DNA of 64,000 nt from Pseudomonas sp. 6D_7.1_Bac1 (GCF_025465945.1 NZ_JANLNW010000081.1:1-64000), one strand, 5' to 3'; positions 24,944-34,076 are shown, counted from the first letter of the stretch. Notes: generated from the sequence alone by a model not told the origin. Program-made: numbers and translations.

Positions 24944-25432
24944 TTAGAGCTCCAGGCCTTCTTGTATCACGCCGAGAAAGTTGTCCTCATTGAGTTCTAC
25001 CGGATCCGGTCTTGGTTGTCCGGAACGGGGAATGGTCTGGATCTGCCACTGCGCTTCGCCGTGATCGGTCTCGGTCCGGAGCAAATACAGTTCTTTGCCG
25101 TTTGAGAGGATATCGACACGGCCCGTGCCGCCAATGATGAAGCGGGCAATGGGGTCGAGGGTGATGCTTGTGTGGTTGCCCTCGATCAGCAGTTTGTCGA
25201 TGGCGTAGTTGAAGGTCTCGCCGGAGGGCAGGCTTTCGAACACTCGCGTGGGGACTCGGCGAATGTTCAAGCCGGCTTTAGTCAGTGGCTCCAGCCATGC
25301 CTCAAGCCGGTGGTACATGTCATAGACCTGTGTAGGCCAATGTTCTATCGCCATGTCTGCGCAGGCTTCAGCGTCAGCACGGGTTTGCTGTTTTTGCTTC
25401 AGTTTCGCGGCGAGCTCATCTGCCTTACTCAT
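24944..25432 (-). CDS. Hypothetical protein
   Basis: 162 residues, soluble, no family recognised. An N-terminal coiled-coil-prone stretch (SKADELAAKLKQKQQTRADAE) is followed by a mixed alpha/beta region. AGGAAA lies at a good distance before the ATG, and the third-position G+C bias is normal, so it is likely real. It lies between the MFS gene (convergent, 44 bp) and the RNase T2 gene (divergent, 146 bp). Confidence 0.6.
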   Translation of the reverse strand: MSKADELAAKLKQKQQTRADAEACADMAIEHWPTQVYDMYHRLEAWLEPLTKAGLNIRRVPTRVFESLPSGETFNYAIDKLLIEGNHTSITLDPIARFIIGGTGRVDILSNGKELYLLRTETDHGEAQWQIQTIPRSGQPRPDPVELNEDNFLGVIQEGLEL

Positions 25433-25577
25433 TCCGATTTCCTATCGTGCTGTGAGTGTGATCGTAGCGACTTCAAGGTACTTCACCTGGGCGGGTGATG
25501 GCCAGTTAGAATCCGCTGCAATGACAGGTTCACTACGCCGAGAAAGATCAACTGATCTGTTCCAAAGGAGAGGGTTA

Positions 25578-26243
25578 ATGAAAAAACTGTATGCACTGGT
25601 CGCGCTCTTTGCGCTGACGCTTGGCAGCGTGGGCATGAGCGACGCTCGACAGTCCCGTCACGATAAGCAGCAGACCGAGTCGGTGGCGGGGGTGTTTGAC
25701 TACTACCTGCTGACGCTGTCCTGGTCGCCGACGTTTTGCCTGACCCACCAGAACAATGCGCAATGCTCGGGCAAAGGCTACGGCTTTGTGCTCCACGGCC
25801 TCTGGCCGCAGTACGCCAAAGGCGGCTGGCCGGAGTCTTGTCCGCCGATGGTGCCGTTGTCGCCAGCGGAGCAGAAACAAGGGCTGACGCTGTTTGCAAC
25901 GCCCAAGCTGCTTGCGCATGAATGGTCGAAGCACGGTACGTGCAGCGGTCTCGGTGCCTCGGGTTATCTGGAGGTGGCGGACAAAGCCGTTGGTGCGGTG
26001 AAGATCCCGGACAAGCTGAAACCCTTAAACACCGAGATCTACTTCCCGGCGCAGGAAATTGCGCAGATGTTCCGTCAGAGCAATCCCGGGATACCGGAAG
26101 ATGGCATCGCAATTGTCTGCAAGGGGCCGGAGTTGTCTGAAGTGCGGGTGTGCCTGGGTAAGGACTTGTCGTTCGGTTCCTGCGGTAAAGGCGTCAAGAA
26201 TCAGTGCCGGGCGGGGGATATTCGGGTTCCGCCATTGCGTTGA
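25578..26243 (+). CDS. Ribonuclease T2 family protein
   Basis: 221 residues from ATG 25578 with AAAGGAGA upstream. Signal peptide (KKLYALVALFALTLGSVGMSDA) indicates secretion to the periplasm. The two T2 active-site motifs are intact: CAS-1 FVLHGLWPQY and CAS-2 HEWSKHGTCSG, supplying both catalytic histidines. It is a little shorter than E. coli RNase I. It scavenges RNA in the periplasm. An intrinsic terminator follows at 26271-26301. Confidence 0.92.
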   Translation: MKKLYALVALFALTLGSVGMSDARQSRHDKQQTESVAGVFDYYLLTLSWSPTFCLTHQNNAQCSGKGYGFVLHGLWPQYAKGGWPESCPPMVPLSPAEQKQGLTLFATPKLLAHEWSKHGTCSGLGASGYLEVADKAVGAVKIPDKLKPLNTEIYFPAQEIAQMFRQSNPGIPEDGIAIVCKGPELSEVRVCLGKDLSFGSCGKGVKNQCRAGDIRVPPLR

Positions 26244-26270
26244 TGGAGGACGTTGCGGATTTATTAGCAT

Positions 26271-26301
26271 AAAAAATGGGCGACTTCGGTCGCCCATTTT
26301 T
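26271..26301 (+). terminator. Rho-independent terminator
   Basis: AAAATGGGCGAC-TTCG-GTCGCCCATTTT: a perfect 12-bp stem on a stable tetraloop. The A/T flanks make it work for both the RNase T2 gene and the leftward HAD gene. Confidence 0.9.
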
Positions 26302-26339
26302 GCGTGTTCATAGCGTTTAGCGTGTTGCTTGTCGGTTCG

Positions 26340-26993
26340 TCATGCCGGCTCATTCAGGGCCTGCACGGGCAAACCCAGTACCGTCAGGTCTTTGCGCAGT
26401 TGCTCTGCACTGGTGAACAGCAACGCGTTGAAGCCTTCCCGACGTGCACCTTCGACGTTCGGTAGGTGATCGTCGATAAACACCGCATGGTTGCCCTCGA
26501 ACCGGTAGCGCGATTTCAGCAGTTGGAAGATTGCCGGGGCGGGTTTGATGATGCCTTCGGCACCGGAGACGAGGATGCCCTCGAACGTGTGCAAGAAGGG
26601 AAAGCGCTGAAGGGCAATCGGGAAAGTTTCGGCGGACCAGTTGGTCAGGGCCAGCAAGCGGACACCTTTGGCGTGCAGTTCCTCGAGGATCAGCACGGTT
26701 TCTTCCAGCACGCCGCCGAGTGTCTCTTCCCAGCGCTCGCGGTACGCACGAATCAGCGCCTCTTGTGACGGGTGCCGTGCGATGGCTTCGTCGATCCCTT
26801 CCTGCCAGGAGCGGCCCGCGTCCTGGCGTTCGTTCCACTCGGGAGGGCACACCTCGGTAAGAAAGGTCTCCATGGCCTGTACGTCATCGCCGAAGATCTT
26901 GCGGTAGAGATTTCTTGGGTTCCAGCGAATCAGGACGTTGCCGAGGTCGAACACAACGGTGTCGATGGTTGTCGGGTGGTTCAGAGTGCTCAT
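26340..26993 (-). CDS. HAD-superfamily hydrolase (HAD-IA)
   Basis: 217 residues from ATG 26993, which has a perfect AAGGAGGA before it; the longer frame to 27071 overlaps the upstream gene and is not used. Motif I is VVFDLGNVLIRW, motif II ALTNWS, motif III the lysine in GIIKPAP, and motif IV FIDDHLPNV. The LGNVL variant is typical of the YihX/alpha-glucose-1-phosphate phosphatase and haloacid-dehalogenase-like group. It lies 52 bp downstream of a Coq7-like gene with the same orientation, probably one transcript. Confidence 0.9.
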   Translation of the reverse strand: MSTLNHPTTIDTVVFDLGNVLIRWNPRNLYRKIFGDDVQAMETFLTEVCPPEWNERQDAGRSWQEGIDEAIARHPSQEALIRAYRERWEETLGGVLEETVLILEELHAKGVRLLALTNWSAETFPIALQRFPFLHTFEGILVSGAEGIIKPAPAIFQLLKSRYRFEGNHAVFIDDHLPNVEGARREGFNALLFTSAEQLRKDLTVLGLPVQALNEPA

Positions 26994-27045
26994 GCTTTTC
27001 CTCCTTGGATTGGCGGGTGTGGGCGGTTTTAGGGTAACCCTGTTT

Positions 27046-27582
27046 TTACCGCATCCCAAACCGAATAACACCCTCCGTAAACAAACTGATCATCCACCTG
27101 AACGGTCCATACAGCAGCGCGCTGCCGCCTTCGATTCGACCGGTATCGCGGTGGTTTTCCTCATCTTCCAGGATCGACTGGATCGTTTCATAGGCCGCCG
27201 AATCGTTCCGGCTTTCAAGGTAGTAGAGCTGATTTTTCAGATGGCTCACCACGACCGATTCCACGGCCAAGGTGCAGGCCATGACGCCGCTTTTCCCCAG
27301 TAACGCCGAGATGAAACCCATGAACCAGCCCCCGGCGCCGCAGAGCCAGTAGCTCTTGCACTTGATGCCGTTGCGGCGCTGGATCTCCTCCCAGAATCGG
27401 TTCATGTGACGTTTTTCGTCTTCCATGAAGCTTTCCAGAAGAGGCACGTAGTCCCTGCGCAGCAGCCGGGAGACAAAAATCTGCGATCGGTAAATGTTGA
27501 TAGCGCCGAATTCCCCGGCGTGGTTCACCTTGAGAATCTTTTTGGCGGTGTCCAGCGATGTGGCGCTGTCTTTGTAGTTCAT
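27046..27582 (-). CDS. Coq7-like diiron demethoxyubiquinone hydroxylase family protein
   Basis: 178 residues from MNYKDSATSL; an alternative ATG at 27621 gives 191 residues, and neither has a strong ribosome binding site. Diiron ligands appear in order: NHAGEFGA (E), EDEKRHM (E, H), VESVVVSHL (E) and LEDEENHRD (E, E, H). Coq7 hydroxylates demethoxyubiquinone in ubiquinone synthesis. Pseudomonas normally has a separate coq7 elsewhere, so this may be a paralogue with another role; I cannot tell which this is from the sequence alone. It has short hydrophobic central helices (GGWFMGFISALLGKSGVMACTLAVE), compatible with interfacial membrane binding. Confidence 0.82.
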   Translation of the reverse strand: MNYKDSATSLDTAKKILKVNHAGEFGAINIYRSQIFVSRLLRRDYVPLLESFMEDEKRHMNRFWEEIQRRNGIKCKSYWLCGAGGWFMGFISALLGKSGVMACTLAVESVVVSHLKNQLYYLESRNDSAAYETIQSILEDEENHRDTGRIEGGSALLYGPFRWMISLFTEGVIRFGMR

Positions 27583-27761
27583 TGGACGTGGACGTTCACA
27601 AGGCTGTATCGGTGGGGGCATTGATGTTTGAAATGAGCATCAACGATGCGCGTTGAACAATACAGGAGAAAGGTGTGCGAATTTATCACTCGCGTCACTA
27701 TTTGCCCCCCATCACCCCGTAAGCTAAGCTCCCCGGCACTAAGGGAATTGGGCTTTTGCTC

Positions 27762-29363
27762 ATGCCTTACCCTTCAAGGATGACGCGTTTGCCTACCCCC
27801 ATTCACGACCCTCACTACGCCCCCGGCGGCCCTCTGAAACGCTTGCCTCTGCGCAAAGCGGCGGTGATGTTTGTTGCCGCGGTTTGCCTGTGTTTGTGTG
27901 GCTTGCTTTACCTGCAACTGGAACAGTCCCGGCGCCACGATTTGTCGTTGGCTGAAGTGGCGTCGGCGAACTTGACGCGGGCGATGGCGCAGCAGGCGCA
28001 GGACACGTTTTTGAGCGCGGATCTGGTGATGAGCAGCCTGGTCGACTGGATTCAGGCAGAGGGTTTTGGCGTCTTGCAGAACCCACGGTTACAGCGGACC
28101 TTTGCGCGCAGGGTGCAGGTGCTTGAGCCGCTGCACGGGCTGTTTCTGTTCGATAAAAACGGCCAGTGGGTGGTGACGTCGTTTACCGATTTGCCGCGTG
28201 GTGAGGGTGTGGCTGATCGCGAGTATTTCACGTTCCATCAGCACAATCCTTCGTTGCTCGCGCACATCGGGCCGGCGATACGTAGCCGGCAGAACGGCGA
28301 GTGGATCATTCCGATTTCACGGCGGGTGAACGACCAGAACGGCGAGTTCCAGGGCGTGCTGATGGCCGGGATCAAGCTGGCATACTTCGATCGGTTCTTC
28401 AAAAGCTTCAGCCTCGATGACAACGGCGTGATGTCTCTGCTGTTGTCGGACGGGACGCTGCTGGCCCGACGGCCGTTTGAGGAGGCGCGAATAGGCGAGT
28501 CGGTGGCGCATGGGGAAATCTTCCAGCAGTACCTGCCCCATGCCACCTCCGGCAATGTGATGATCCGTTCGGTGCTGGACGGTGTGGTTCGGCTGTATGG
28601 CTATCGTCAGCTGGACGCCTACCCGCTGGTGGTTGCGGCGGCGACCCCCGAAGAGGTGATTCTTCGGGGCTGGTACGCCAACGCCTATCAATCCAGTGTC
28701 ATCGTCGCCCTGGTGGTGCTCGGCGTTGGTTTGTTCGGCTGGGTGTTTGTGCTGCAGGTCCGCAATGGTGAACGCATCGAGACGGACTTGCGTACCGTGC
28801 AAGAGCGCCTGGAAGTGATCGCGACTCACGACAGCCTGACCGGGTTGGCCAATCGTCGACTGTTCGAACGGGCGCTGGACATCGAGTTCGCACGCGGTGC
28901 CCGTCAACAGAGTTCGTTGAGCCTGATCATGCTCGATATCGATTTCTTCAAACGTTACAACGACACCTACGGTCACGTGGCGGGGGATCAGCGTCTGGCA
29001 GAAGTGGCGCGAGCGGTAAAACGCTGTTGTCAGCGCAAATCCGATCTGGCGGTGCGTTACGGCGGTGAAGAGTTCGCGGTGTTGTTGCCCGATACCGACA
29101 TTCATGGGGCCTTTACGATTGCCGAACAGATCCGCCATAGCATCAAGGACAAGCACATCATCCATTCCGGCGCGCCGTCGGGATACCTGACGGTGAGCCT
29201 GGGCTGTTATGCATTTGTACCCAAAGACGGGGACAGCATCGAAGTGTTCATTGAGCGGGCAGATGCGGCGCTGTATCAGGCAAAGAACTTTGGTCGAAAC
29301 CGCACGGCGGTGTTGTCAATGGAAGGAAGTCCCGAGGCGGTTGTGCCGTCAGAAGTTTGCTAA
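27762..29363 (+). CDS. Diguanylate cyclase with periplasmic Cache-type sensor
   Basis: 533 residues from ATG 27762 (another ATG at 27780 is possible). A transmembrane helix at about residues 35-55 is followed by a periplasmic dCache-like domain to about residue 310, then a second helix (SSVIVALVVLGVGLFGWVFVL) and a short linker. The C-terminal GGDEF domain starts with HDSLTGLANRRLFERAL, and the signature is GGEEF (about residues 434-438), an active form. The inhibitory RxxD before it is not seen, so it may lack product inhibition. It should make cyclic di-GMP in response to an external ligand. No EAL domain. Confidence 0.93.
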   Translation: MPYPSRMTRLPTPIHDPHYAPGGPLKRLPLRKAAVMFVAAVCLCLCGLLYLQLEQSRRHDLSLAEVASANLTRAMAQQAQDTFLSADLVMSSLVDWIQAEGFGVLQNPRLQRTFARRVQVLEPLHGLFLFDKNGQWVVTSFTDLPRGEGVADREYFTFHQHNPSLLAHIGPAIRSRQNGEWIIPISRRVNDQNGEFQGVLMAGIKLAYFDRFFKSFSLDDNGVMSLLLSDGTLLARRPFEEARIGESVAHGEIFQQYLPHATSGNVMIRSVLDGVVRLYGYRQLDAYPLVVAAATPEEVILRGWYANAYQSSVIVALVVLGVGLFGWVFVLQVRNGERIETDLRTVQERLEVIATHDSLTGLANRRLFERALDIEFARGARQQSSLSLIMLDIDFFKRYNDTYGHVAGDQRLAEVARAVKRCCQRKSDLAVRYGGEEFAVLLPDTDIHGAFTIAEQIRHSIKDKHIIHSGAPSGYLTVSLGCYAFVPKDGDSIEVFIERADAALYQAKNFGRNRTAVLSMEGSPEAVVPSEVC

Positions 29364-29425
29364 GGGGGCAGGGCGCGGTTACAGATCGAGTCCGCCTGTC
29401 GTTTTGATTTTTTACGAGGTACCGC

Positions 29426-30325
29426 ATGAAATATTCACCTTCGCGACGTTCATTGTTGAAGGCGGGTCTGACACTGCCGTTGATCACACTGGTGTGCCCG
29501 GCATGGGCAACCTCAACCTCTTCGGATAAACAACTGGCCGGGCTGTACAAGAAACTCGCCGAGTTGGAAAAAAGTGCAAAAGGTCGACTGGGCGTTGCAT
29601 TGATCAACACGGCCACTGGTCACGACATTCAGTATCGGGGCGGCGAGCGTTTTCCGTTTTGCAGTACCTTCAAGTTGATGCTGGCCGCAGCGGTGCTGCA
29701 CAAAAGCATGGCCGAACCTGGGTTGCTTGACAAACATATCGCCTATGGCGAAGCCGACTTGCTGTCTTACGCGCCTGTTGCCAAACAAAATCTGAAACAG
29801 GGCATGAGCGTCGCGCAGTTGTGTGCGGCCACTCTGCAATACAGCGATAACACCGCCGCCAACTTGTTGATCAAGGTGTTGGGTGGCGTGGCAGCGGTCA
29901 ACCAGTTTGCCAAGACGTTGGGTGACCCGGCGTTCCGACTGGATCGCTGGGAGCCGGAGTTGAACACGGCCATTCCGGATGATCCCCGTGACACCACGAC
30001 ACCCGCCGCGATGGCCGCCAGTGTGCAGAAAGTGGTGGTGGGTGATGCATTGGCAGCGCCGCAGCGCGAACAGCTGGCGACCTGGCTCAAGGGCAATACC
30101 ACCGGCGATGCAAGCATTCGGGGCGGCACGCCGGCAGGTTGGGTCGTGGGCGATAAGACCGGCAGTGGCGACTATGGCACCACGAACGATGTGGCGGTGC
30201 TTTGGCCACAGACGGGCGCACCTGTGGTGCTCGCGGTCTACTTCACTCAACATCAAAAAGACGCTGAAGCGCGTCGTGATGTGCTGGCTGCTGCCACCCG
30301 TTTGGTGATGGCGCATTTGTCCTGA
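29426..30325 (+). CDS. Class A beta-lactamase
   Basis: 299 residues. A Tat signal is likely (SRRSLLKAG, then a hydrophobic stretch to AWA). Active-site motifs are complete: S80-T-F-K (SXXK), S140-D-N, E176 in WEPELN (Ambler E166) and K244-T-G. The E-x-x-L-N spacing (E176, L179, N180) is canonical. It hydrolyses beta-lactams in the periplasm; the spectrum cannot be read. A chromosomal class A enzyme is known in several environmental fluorescent pseudomonads. No AmpR-type regulator is adjacent and no mobile element surrounds it. Confidence 0.95.
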   Translation: MKYSPSRRSLLKAGLTLPLITLVCPAWATSTSSDKQLAGLYKKLAELEKSAKGRLGVALINTATGHDIQYRGGERFPFCSTFKLMLAAAVLHKSMAEPGLLDKHIAYGEADLLSYAPVAKQNLKQGMSVAQLCAATLQYSDNTAANLLIKVLGGVAAVNQFAKTLGDPAFRLDRWEPELNTAIPDDPRDTTTPAAMAASVQKVVVGDALAAPQREQLATWLKGNTTGDASIRGGTPAGWVVGDKTGSGDYGTTNDVAVLWPQTGAPVVLAVYFTQHQKDAEARRDVLAAATRLVMAHLS

Positions 30326-30540
30326 TCGATGCTGAGGGGGGCGCTAGCGTTGCAGTTGGCAACAGTAAACCAATGCCCGGGATTATTTTTGTGTCAGGGT
30401 CATTGGGGAAATCAATTTTGGTCGGGAAGGGGTTATGGCTTATACCTGTTTCCGGTCAAAAGCAGCGCGCTGTTCCTTCTTCTGAGTTGATCCAGTGCAG
30501 ACGAGGGGTTACGCGAAATCTCATGCACAAGGAGTCCTTC

Positions 30541-31380
30541 ATGACCCAGTCTGAACTGACGAATTTCGATCTCTATCTGAAACGCCTGGGTTACGACGCG
30601 CCGCCACCACCCACGCTCGACACCCTTCGTGACCTGCAGTCACGGCATACCGCGGTTTTCCCCTTTGAAAACCTCTCGACGATTCTGCGGGTCCCGGTGC
30701 CCATCGACCTGCCTTCGGTAGAACACAAAGTTCTGCACGAGGGCCGTGGTGGTTACTGCTACGAGCTCAACAACATGTTCCTGGTCTTGCTTCAGCAACT
30801 GGGGTTTGAAGCACGAGGGATCACTGGGCGGGTGGTGATGGGCGGCCCCGAGGACGCGTTGACCGCACGCACTCACCGCTTGAGCCTGGTGACCCTGGAC
30901 GGGGTTCGTTATATCTCGGATGTCGGCTTCGGCGGCATGGTGCCCACGGCGCCGCTGCGCCTCGATACGGAAGAAGAGCAGCCGACCGGTCACGAGCCGT
31001 ATCGCATTGTTCGCAAGGACAGCAGCTACGTGCTGCGTGCGAAAGTCGCGGGTGAGTGGCGGCCAATGTATGTATTTGATCTGCAGCTTCAGTCGGACAT
31101 CGATTACCAGATCGGCAATTGGTACGTCTCGACCCATCCCGATTCGTTGTTCCGGGGGCAGTTGAAGGTGGCGCGCACAGGCCCGAGGATGCGCCGCACG
31201 CTCAACAACGGCAGCTACGCCATTCACCGGATGGGGCAGGAGAGTGAGCGCCGGCAGCTCGCGGACGCTGATGAAGTCATTGAGTTGCTGGAGCGCGAGT
31301 TCGACATTCGCGTGCCGCAGCATCCACAGTTGAAGCAGGTGTTGACACAATTGATCAGCTCGAAAGAAAGGCCCGACTGA
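30541..31380 (+). CDS. Arylamine N-acetyltransferase
   Basis: 279 residues from ATG 30541, with AAGGAGT upstream; the frame to 30373 is longer without support. The catalytic triad is C73 (GGYCYELN), H112 (ARTHRLSLV) and D127 (YISDVGFGG), the NAT order. It transfers acetyl from acetyl-CoA to arylamines and hydrazines in the cytoplasm, giving resistance to drugs such as isoniazid, and may also act in metabolism. Single gene between the beta-lactamase and the BrnTA pair. Confidence 0.93.
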   Translation: MTQSELTNFDLYLKRLGYDAPPPPTLDTLRDLQSRHTAVFPFENLSTILRVPVPIDLPSVEHKVLHEGRGGYCYELNNMFLVLLQQLGFEARGITGRVVMGGPEDALTARTHRLSLVTLDGVRYISDVGFGGMVPTAPLRLDTEEEQPTGHEPYRIVRKDSSYVLRAKVAGEWRPMYVFDLQLQSDIDYQIGNWYVSTHPDSLFRGQLKVARTGPRMRRTLNNGSYAIHRMGQESERRQLADADEVIELLEREFDIRVPQHPQLKQVLTQLISSKERPD

Positions 31381-31395
31381 GTGCTAGAACGTGCG

Positions 31396-31776
31396 TCAGG
31401 CATGGGTCAGTGTTCGAGCCGCTTTGTTTTTTGCCTTCGGGCTGTGTTCATCTTCCAGCATTCGATTGATTTCACTGGCCGCTGCACGCAACGTCTGCTC
31501 CAGTGATTTCATCTCGGAAACGGTAATTCCCTTCTTGAGGTGTTTGATGCCCGTGTCGATGGCAGAGGCAGGCGTTGGACTCTGACCTTTTGCGATCAGC
31601 AATGCTTGGCGCAAGGTGTTGTTGATCACGGTCTGATAACCGTATCCCGCACTTTCTGCGAGTTCGCGTGCCGCCTCTATCACGGCGTCGTCAAGCATGA
31701 TGGTGATGCGGGTCTTGCCTTTGCTGGCGGCAACCGGCCCGCGTTTGGCAGTGCTGAAATCGTATTCTTCTTTCAT
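31396..31776 (-). CDS. brnA: BrnA-type antitoxin
   Basis: 126 residues. A ribbon-helix-helix segment (KTRITIMLDDAVIEAARELAESAGYGYQTVINNTLRQAL) is followed by an unstructured, charged C-terminal tail. It begins three bases after the brnT stop. BrnA normally neutralises BrnT and represses the shared promoter. It is longer than the Brucella example, because of the C-terminal extension rich in lysine and alanine. Confidence 0.8.
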   Translation of the reverse strand: MKEEYDFSTAKRGPVAASKGKTRITIMLDDAVIEAARELAESAGYGYQTVINNTLRQALLIAKGQSPTPASAIDTGIKHLKKGITVSEMKSLEQTLRAAASEINRMLEDEHSPKAKNKAARTLTHA

Positions 31777-31779
31777 GGT

Positions 31780-32061
31780 TCAAACCTCCAGGTAGTGGTG
31801 GCGCTCATTCTTGATGGCCAGGCGAGCGGAAATGATTCGAACGAAATTCGGATCACGGTAGGTATAGACAACCACCAGTACTCGACCCAAGGCATCCGTA
31901 CCCATGACGATCCACCGATGCTCATCATGGTCGCTGTCCAGGAGCGTCAGGGCCTTGTCGTCGTAGAACACTGGTTCTGTGTCGGCAAGGCTGATGCCCT
32001 TGTGCTTCCTTTTGTTTGCAGCGTTTTTGACCTCGTCATACTGAATTTCAAACGTTTTCAT
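31780..32061 (-). CDS. brnT: BrnT-type ribonuclease toxin
   Basis: 93 residues. RelE-like fold expected from FEIQYDEVKNAANKRKHKGISLADTEPVF and the C-terminal VVVYTYRDPNFVRIISARLA with YR and RIISAR. This agrees with BrnT family features (conserved K/H/E in NKRKHKG, and RxISAR). It precedes the antitoxin, the usual BrnTA order. A small palindrome overlaps its start region (32067-32081). Confidence 0.82.
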   Translation of the reverse strand: MKTFEIQYDEVKNAANKRKHKGISLADTEPVFYDDKALTLLDSDHDEHRWIVMGTDALGRVLVVVYTYRDPNFVRIISARLAIKNERHHYLEV

Positions 32062-32066
32062 TATGC

Positions 32067-32081
32067 ATACGTTATATGTAT
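32067..32081. promoter_or_regulatory. Candidate BrnTA operator
   Basis: ATAC-GTTATAT-GTAT inverted repeat, six bases before the brnT start, with AT-rich TATATA adjoining on the minus strand. If TATATA is the -10, the transcript would have only a very short leader and no ribosome binding site. BrnA is known to autoregulate through repeats in this position. Confidence 0.5.
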
Positions 32082-32204
32082 ATAGAAGGCAGCGAGTGAA
32101 CCGTTGATCGCTGGAGAGACTTGAAGGTTAGTCGCGGACGAGAGGGGGCTGAGGGAAGAACTATTTCAAGGTTTTGATGTGGAACTGAAGTTTTTGGTTG
32201 GAAA

Positions 32205-32250
32205 ACTGTATACAACTCTATAGACATTTGTCTTGAGTCTTGCATACAGT
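32205..32250. promoter_or_regulatory. Inverted repeat before the NCS2 permease
   Basis: ACTGTATACAA (32205-32215) and TTGCATACAGT (32240-32250) are inverted copies with one mismatch, 24 bases apart and 36 bases before the start codon. The GTATAC core resembles GntR-type operators of purine genes as I recall them. Confidence 0.5.
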
Positions 32251-32285
32251 GTGCGCATAACAAAAAACCAGGGAACCCCCCCACG

Positions 32286-33806
32286 ATGAAAACGCCCTCT
32301 GTTTCACACCAACGGCCTGAGGATGAAAACCTCGGGGTCGGCGCGAATATGGCTTACGGCCTGCAACACGTTCTGACCATGTATGGCGGTATCGTTGCGG
32401 TACCACTGATCATCGGCCAGGCGGCCGGGCTTTCTCCGGCAGACATCGGTCTGTTGATCGCCGCGTCACTGTTTGCGGGGGGCTTGGCGACATTACTGCA
32501 AACCCTCGGATTGCCGTTTTTTGGCTGTCAGTTGCCGCTGGTACAGGGCGTTTCGTTCTCGGGTGTCGCCACCATGGTGGCGATTGTCAGCAGCGGTGGT
32601 GAGGGCGGTTTTCAGTCGATTCTGGGAGCGGTGATCGCCGCTTCGTTGATCGGCTTGTTGATTACGCCGGTGTTCTCTCGAATTACCAAGTTCTTCCCCC
32701 CCTTAGTCACCGGTATCGTGATCACCACCATCGGCCTGACGCTGATGCCGGTGGCCGCGCGCTGGGCCATGGGTGGTAACAGCCACGCCGAGAGCTTTGG
32801 CAGTATGTCGAACATCGGTCTGGCGGGATTGACACTGGTGCTGGTACTGATGCTGAGCAAGATCGGCAGCGCAACGATCTCTCGCCTGTCGATCCTGTTG
32901 GCCATGGTGATCGGTACAGTGATCGCGGTATTCCTCGGTATGGCAGACTTTTCGACGGTCACTCAAGGGCCGATGTTTGGCTTCCCGACGCCGTTCCATT
33001 TCGGCATGCCGACCTTTCACTTCGCCGCGATCCTGTCGATGTGCATCGTGATCATGGTGACGCTGGTGGAAACTTCGGCGGATATCCTGGCGGTCGGTGA
33101 AATCATCGGCACCAAGGTTGACTCCAAGCGTCTGGGCAATGGTCTGCGGGCCGACATGTTGTCGAGCATGATCGCACCGATCTTCGGTTCCTTCACTCAA
33201 AGTGCCTTCGCGCAGAACGTCGGGCTGGTGGCGGTAACCGGGATCAAGAGCCGCTACGTGGTGGCCACGGGCGGGGTGTTCCTGGTGGTGCTCGGCTTGT
33301 TGCCGGTGATGGGGCGAATCATCGCTGCAGTACCGACTTCCGTCCTCGGCGGCGCTGGTATCGTGCTGTTTGGCACAGTGGCAGCGAGTGGTATTCGCAC
33401 ACTGTCCAAGGTCGATTACCGCAACAACGTGAACCTGATTATCGTCGCAACTTCCATCGGTTTCGGCATGATTCCCATCGCTGCCCCCAACTTCTACGAT
33501 CACTTCCCAAGCTGGTTCGCCACCATTTTCCATTCCGGTATCAGCTCGTCGGCCATCATGGCGATCGTGCTCAACCTGACCTTCAACCATTTCACTGCCG
33601 GCAACTCGGACCAGCAGTCGGTATTTGCCGCCGGCACTGAGCGGACCCTGCGCTATCAGGATCTGGCGTCGTTGCGCGAAGGGGATTACTTCAGCGACGG
33701 CAAACTGCATGACTGTGACGGGAAGGAAGTCCCGGTGGTAGTGGATTCCTCCCACGGTCCGGCGGAGCATCATTCGGCGCAGTTGAAAAGCAGTGAGCAT
33801 GTCTGA
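32286..33806 (+). CDS. NCS2-family nucleobase (xanthine/uracil) permease
   Basis: 506 residues, about 14 membrane helices. Family marks are AYGLQHVLTMYGG in helix 1 (QH motif) and VETSADILAVGE (substrate-binding glutamate region), then the TQSAFAQNVGLVAVTGIKSRYVVATGG signature. The C-terminal tail is hydrophilic. It imports xanthine, uric acid or a pyrimidine with protons; the exact substrate is not clear, and no purine catabolic gene is adjacent. Followed by a strong terminator. Confidence 0.9.
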   Translation: MKTPSVSHQRPEDENLGVGANMAYGLQHVLTMYGGIVAVPLIIGQAAGLSPADIGLLIAASLFAGGLATLLQTLGLPFFGCQLPLVQGVSFSGVATMVAIVSSGGEGGFQSILGAVIAASLIGLLITPVFSRITKFFPPLVTGIVITTIGLTLMPVAARWAMGGNSHAESFGSMSNIGLAGLTLVLVLMLSKIGSATISRLSILLAMVIGTVIAVFLGMADFSTVTQGPMFGFPTPFHFGMPTFHFAAILSMCIVIMVTLVETSADILAVGEIIGTKVDSKRLGNGLRADMLSSMIAPIFGSFTQSAFAQNVGLVAVTGIKSRYVVATGGVFLVVLGLLPVMGRIIAAVPTSVLGGAGIVLFGTVAASGIRTLSKVDYRNNVNLIIVATSIGFGMIPIAAPNFYDHFPSWFATIFHSGISSSAIMAIVLNLTFNHFTAGNSDQQSVFAAGTERTLRYQDLASLREGDYFSDGKLHDCDGKEVPVVVDSSHGPAEHHSAQLKSSEHV

Positions 33807-33858
33807 CGACACTGCGCAGAGTGGTGCCTGACCGACGTTACGGTCACAGGCGATAAAC

Positions 33859-33896
33859 AAAAGGGCAGAGGGGATCGAATCCCCTCTGCCCTTTTT
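33859..33896 (+). terminator. Rho-independent terminator
   Basis: AAGGGCAGAGGGG and CCCCTCTGCCCTT form a perfect 13-bp stem around ATCGAAT, with T-tract. Ends the NCS2 gene. Confidence 0.92.
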
Positions 33897-34076
33897 GCAT
33901 TGAGACACGAGGCATCTGCCACCTGAGCATGAAACCGGTGGAAATGGAGCGTCTGGCTGCCGCCGCACTACCGCCCTGGACGGGGCCGGATGGACGTTGA
34001 GATGACCACTGCAAATGCAGTCACGCATGTTGCCATCCGCTCGTGAAATCCTTGTCTATAGTCTCTTGAGCTTTCG

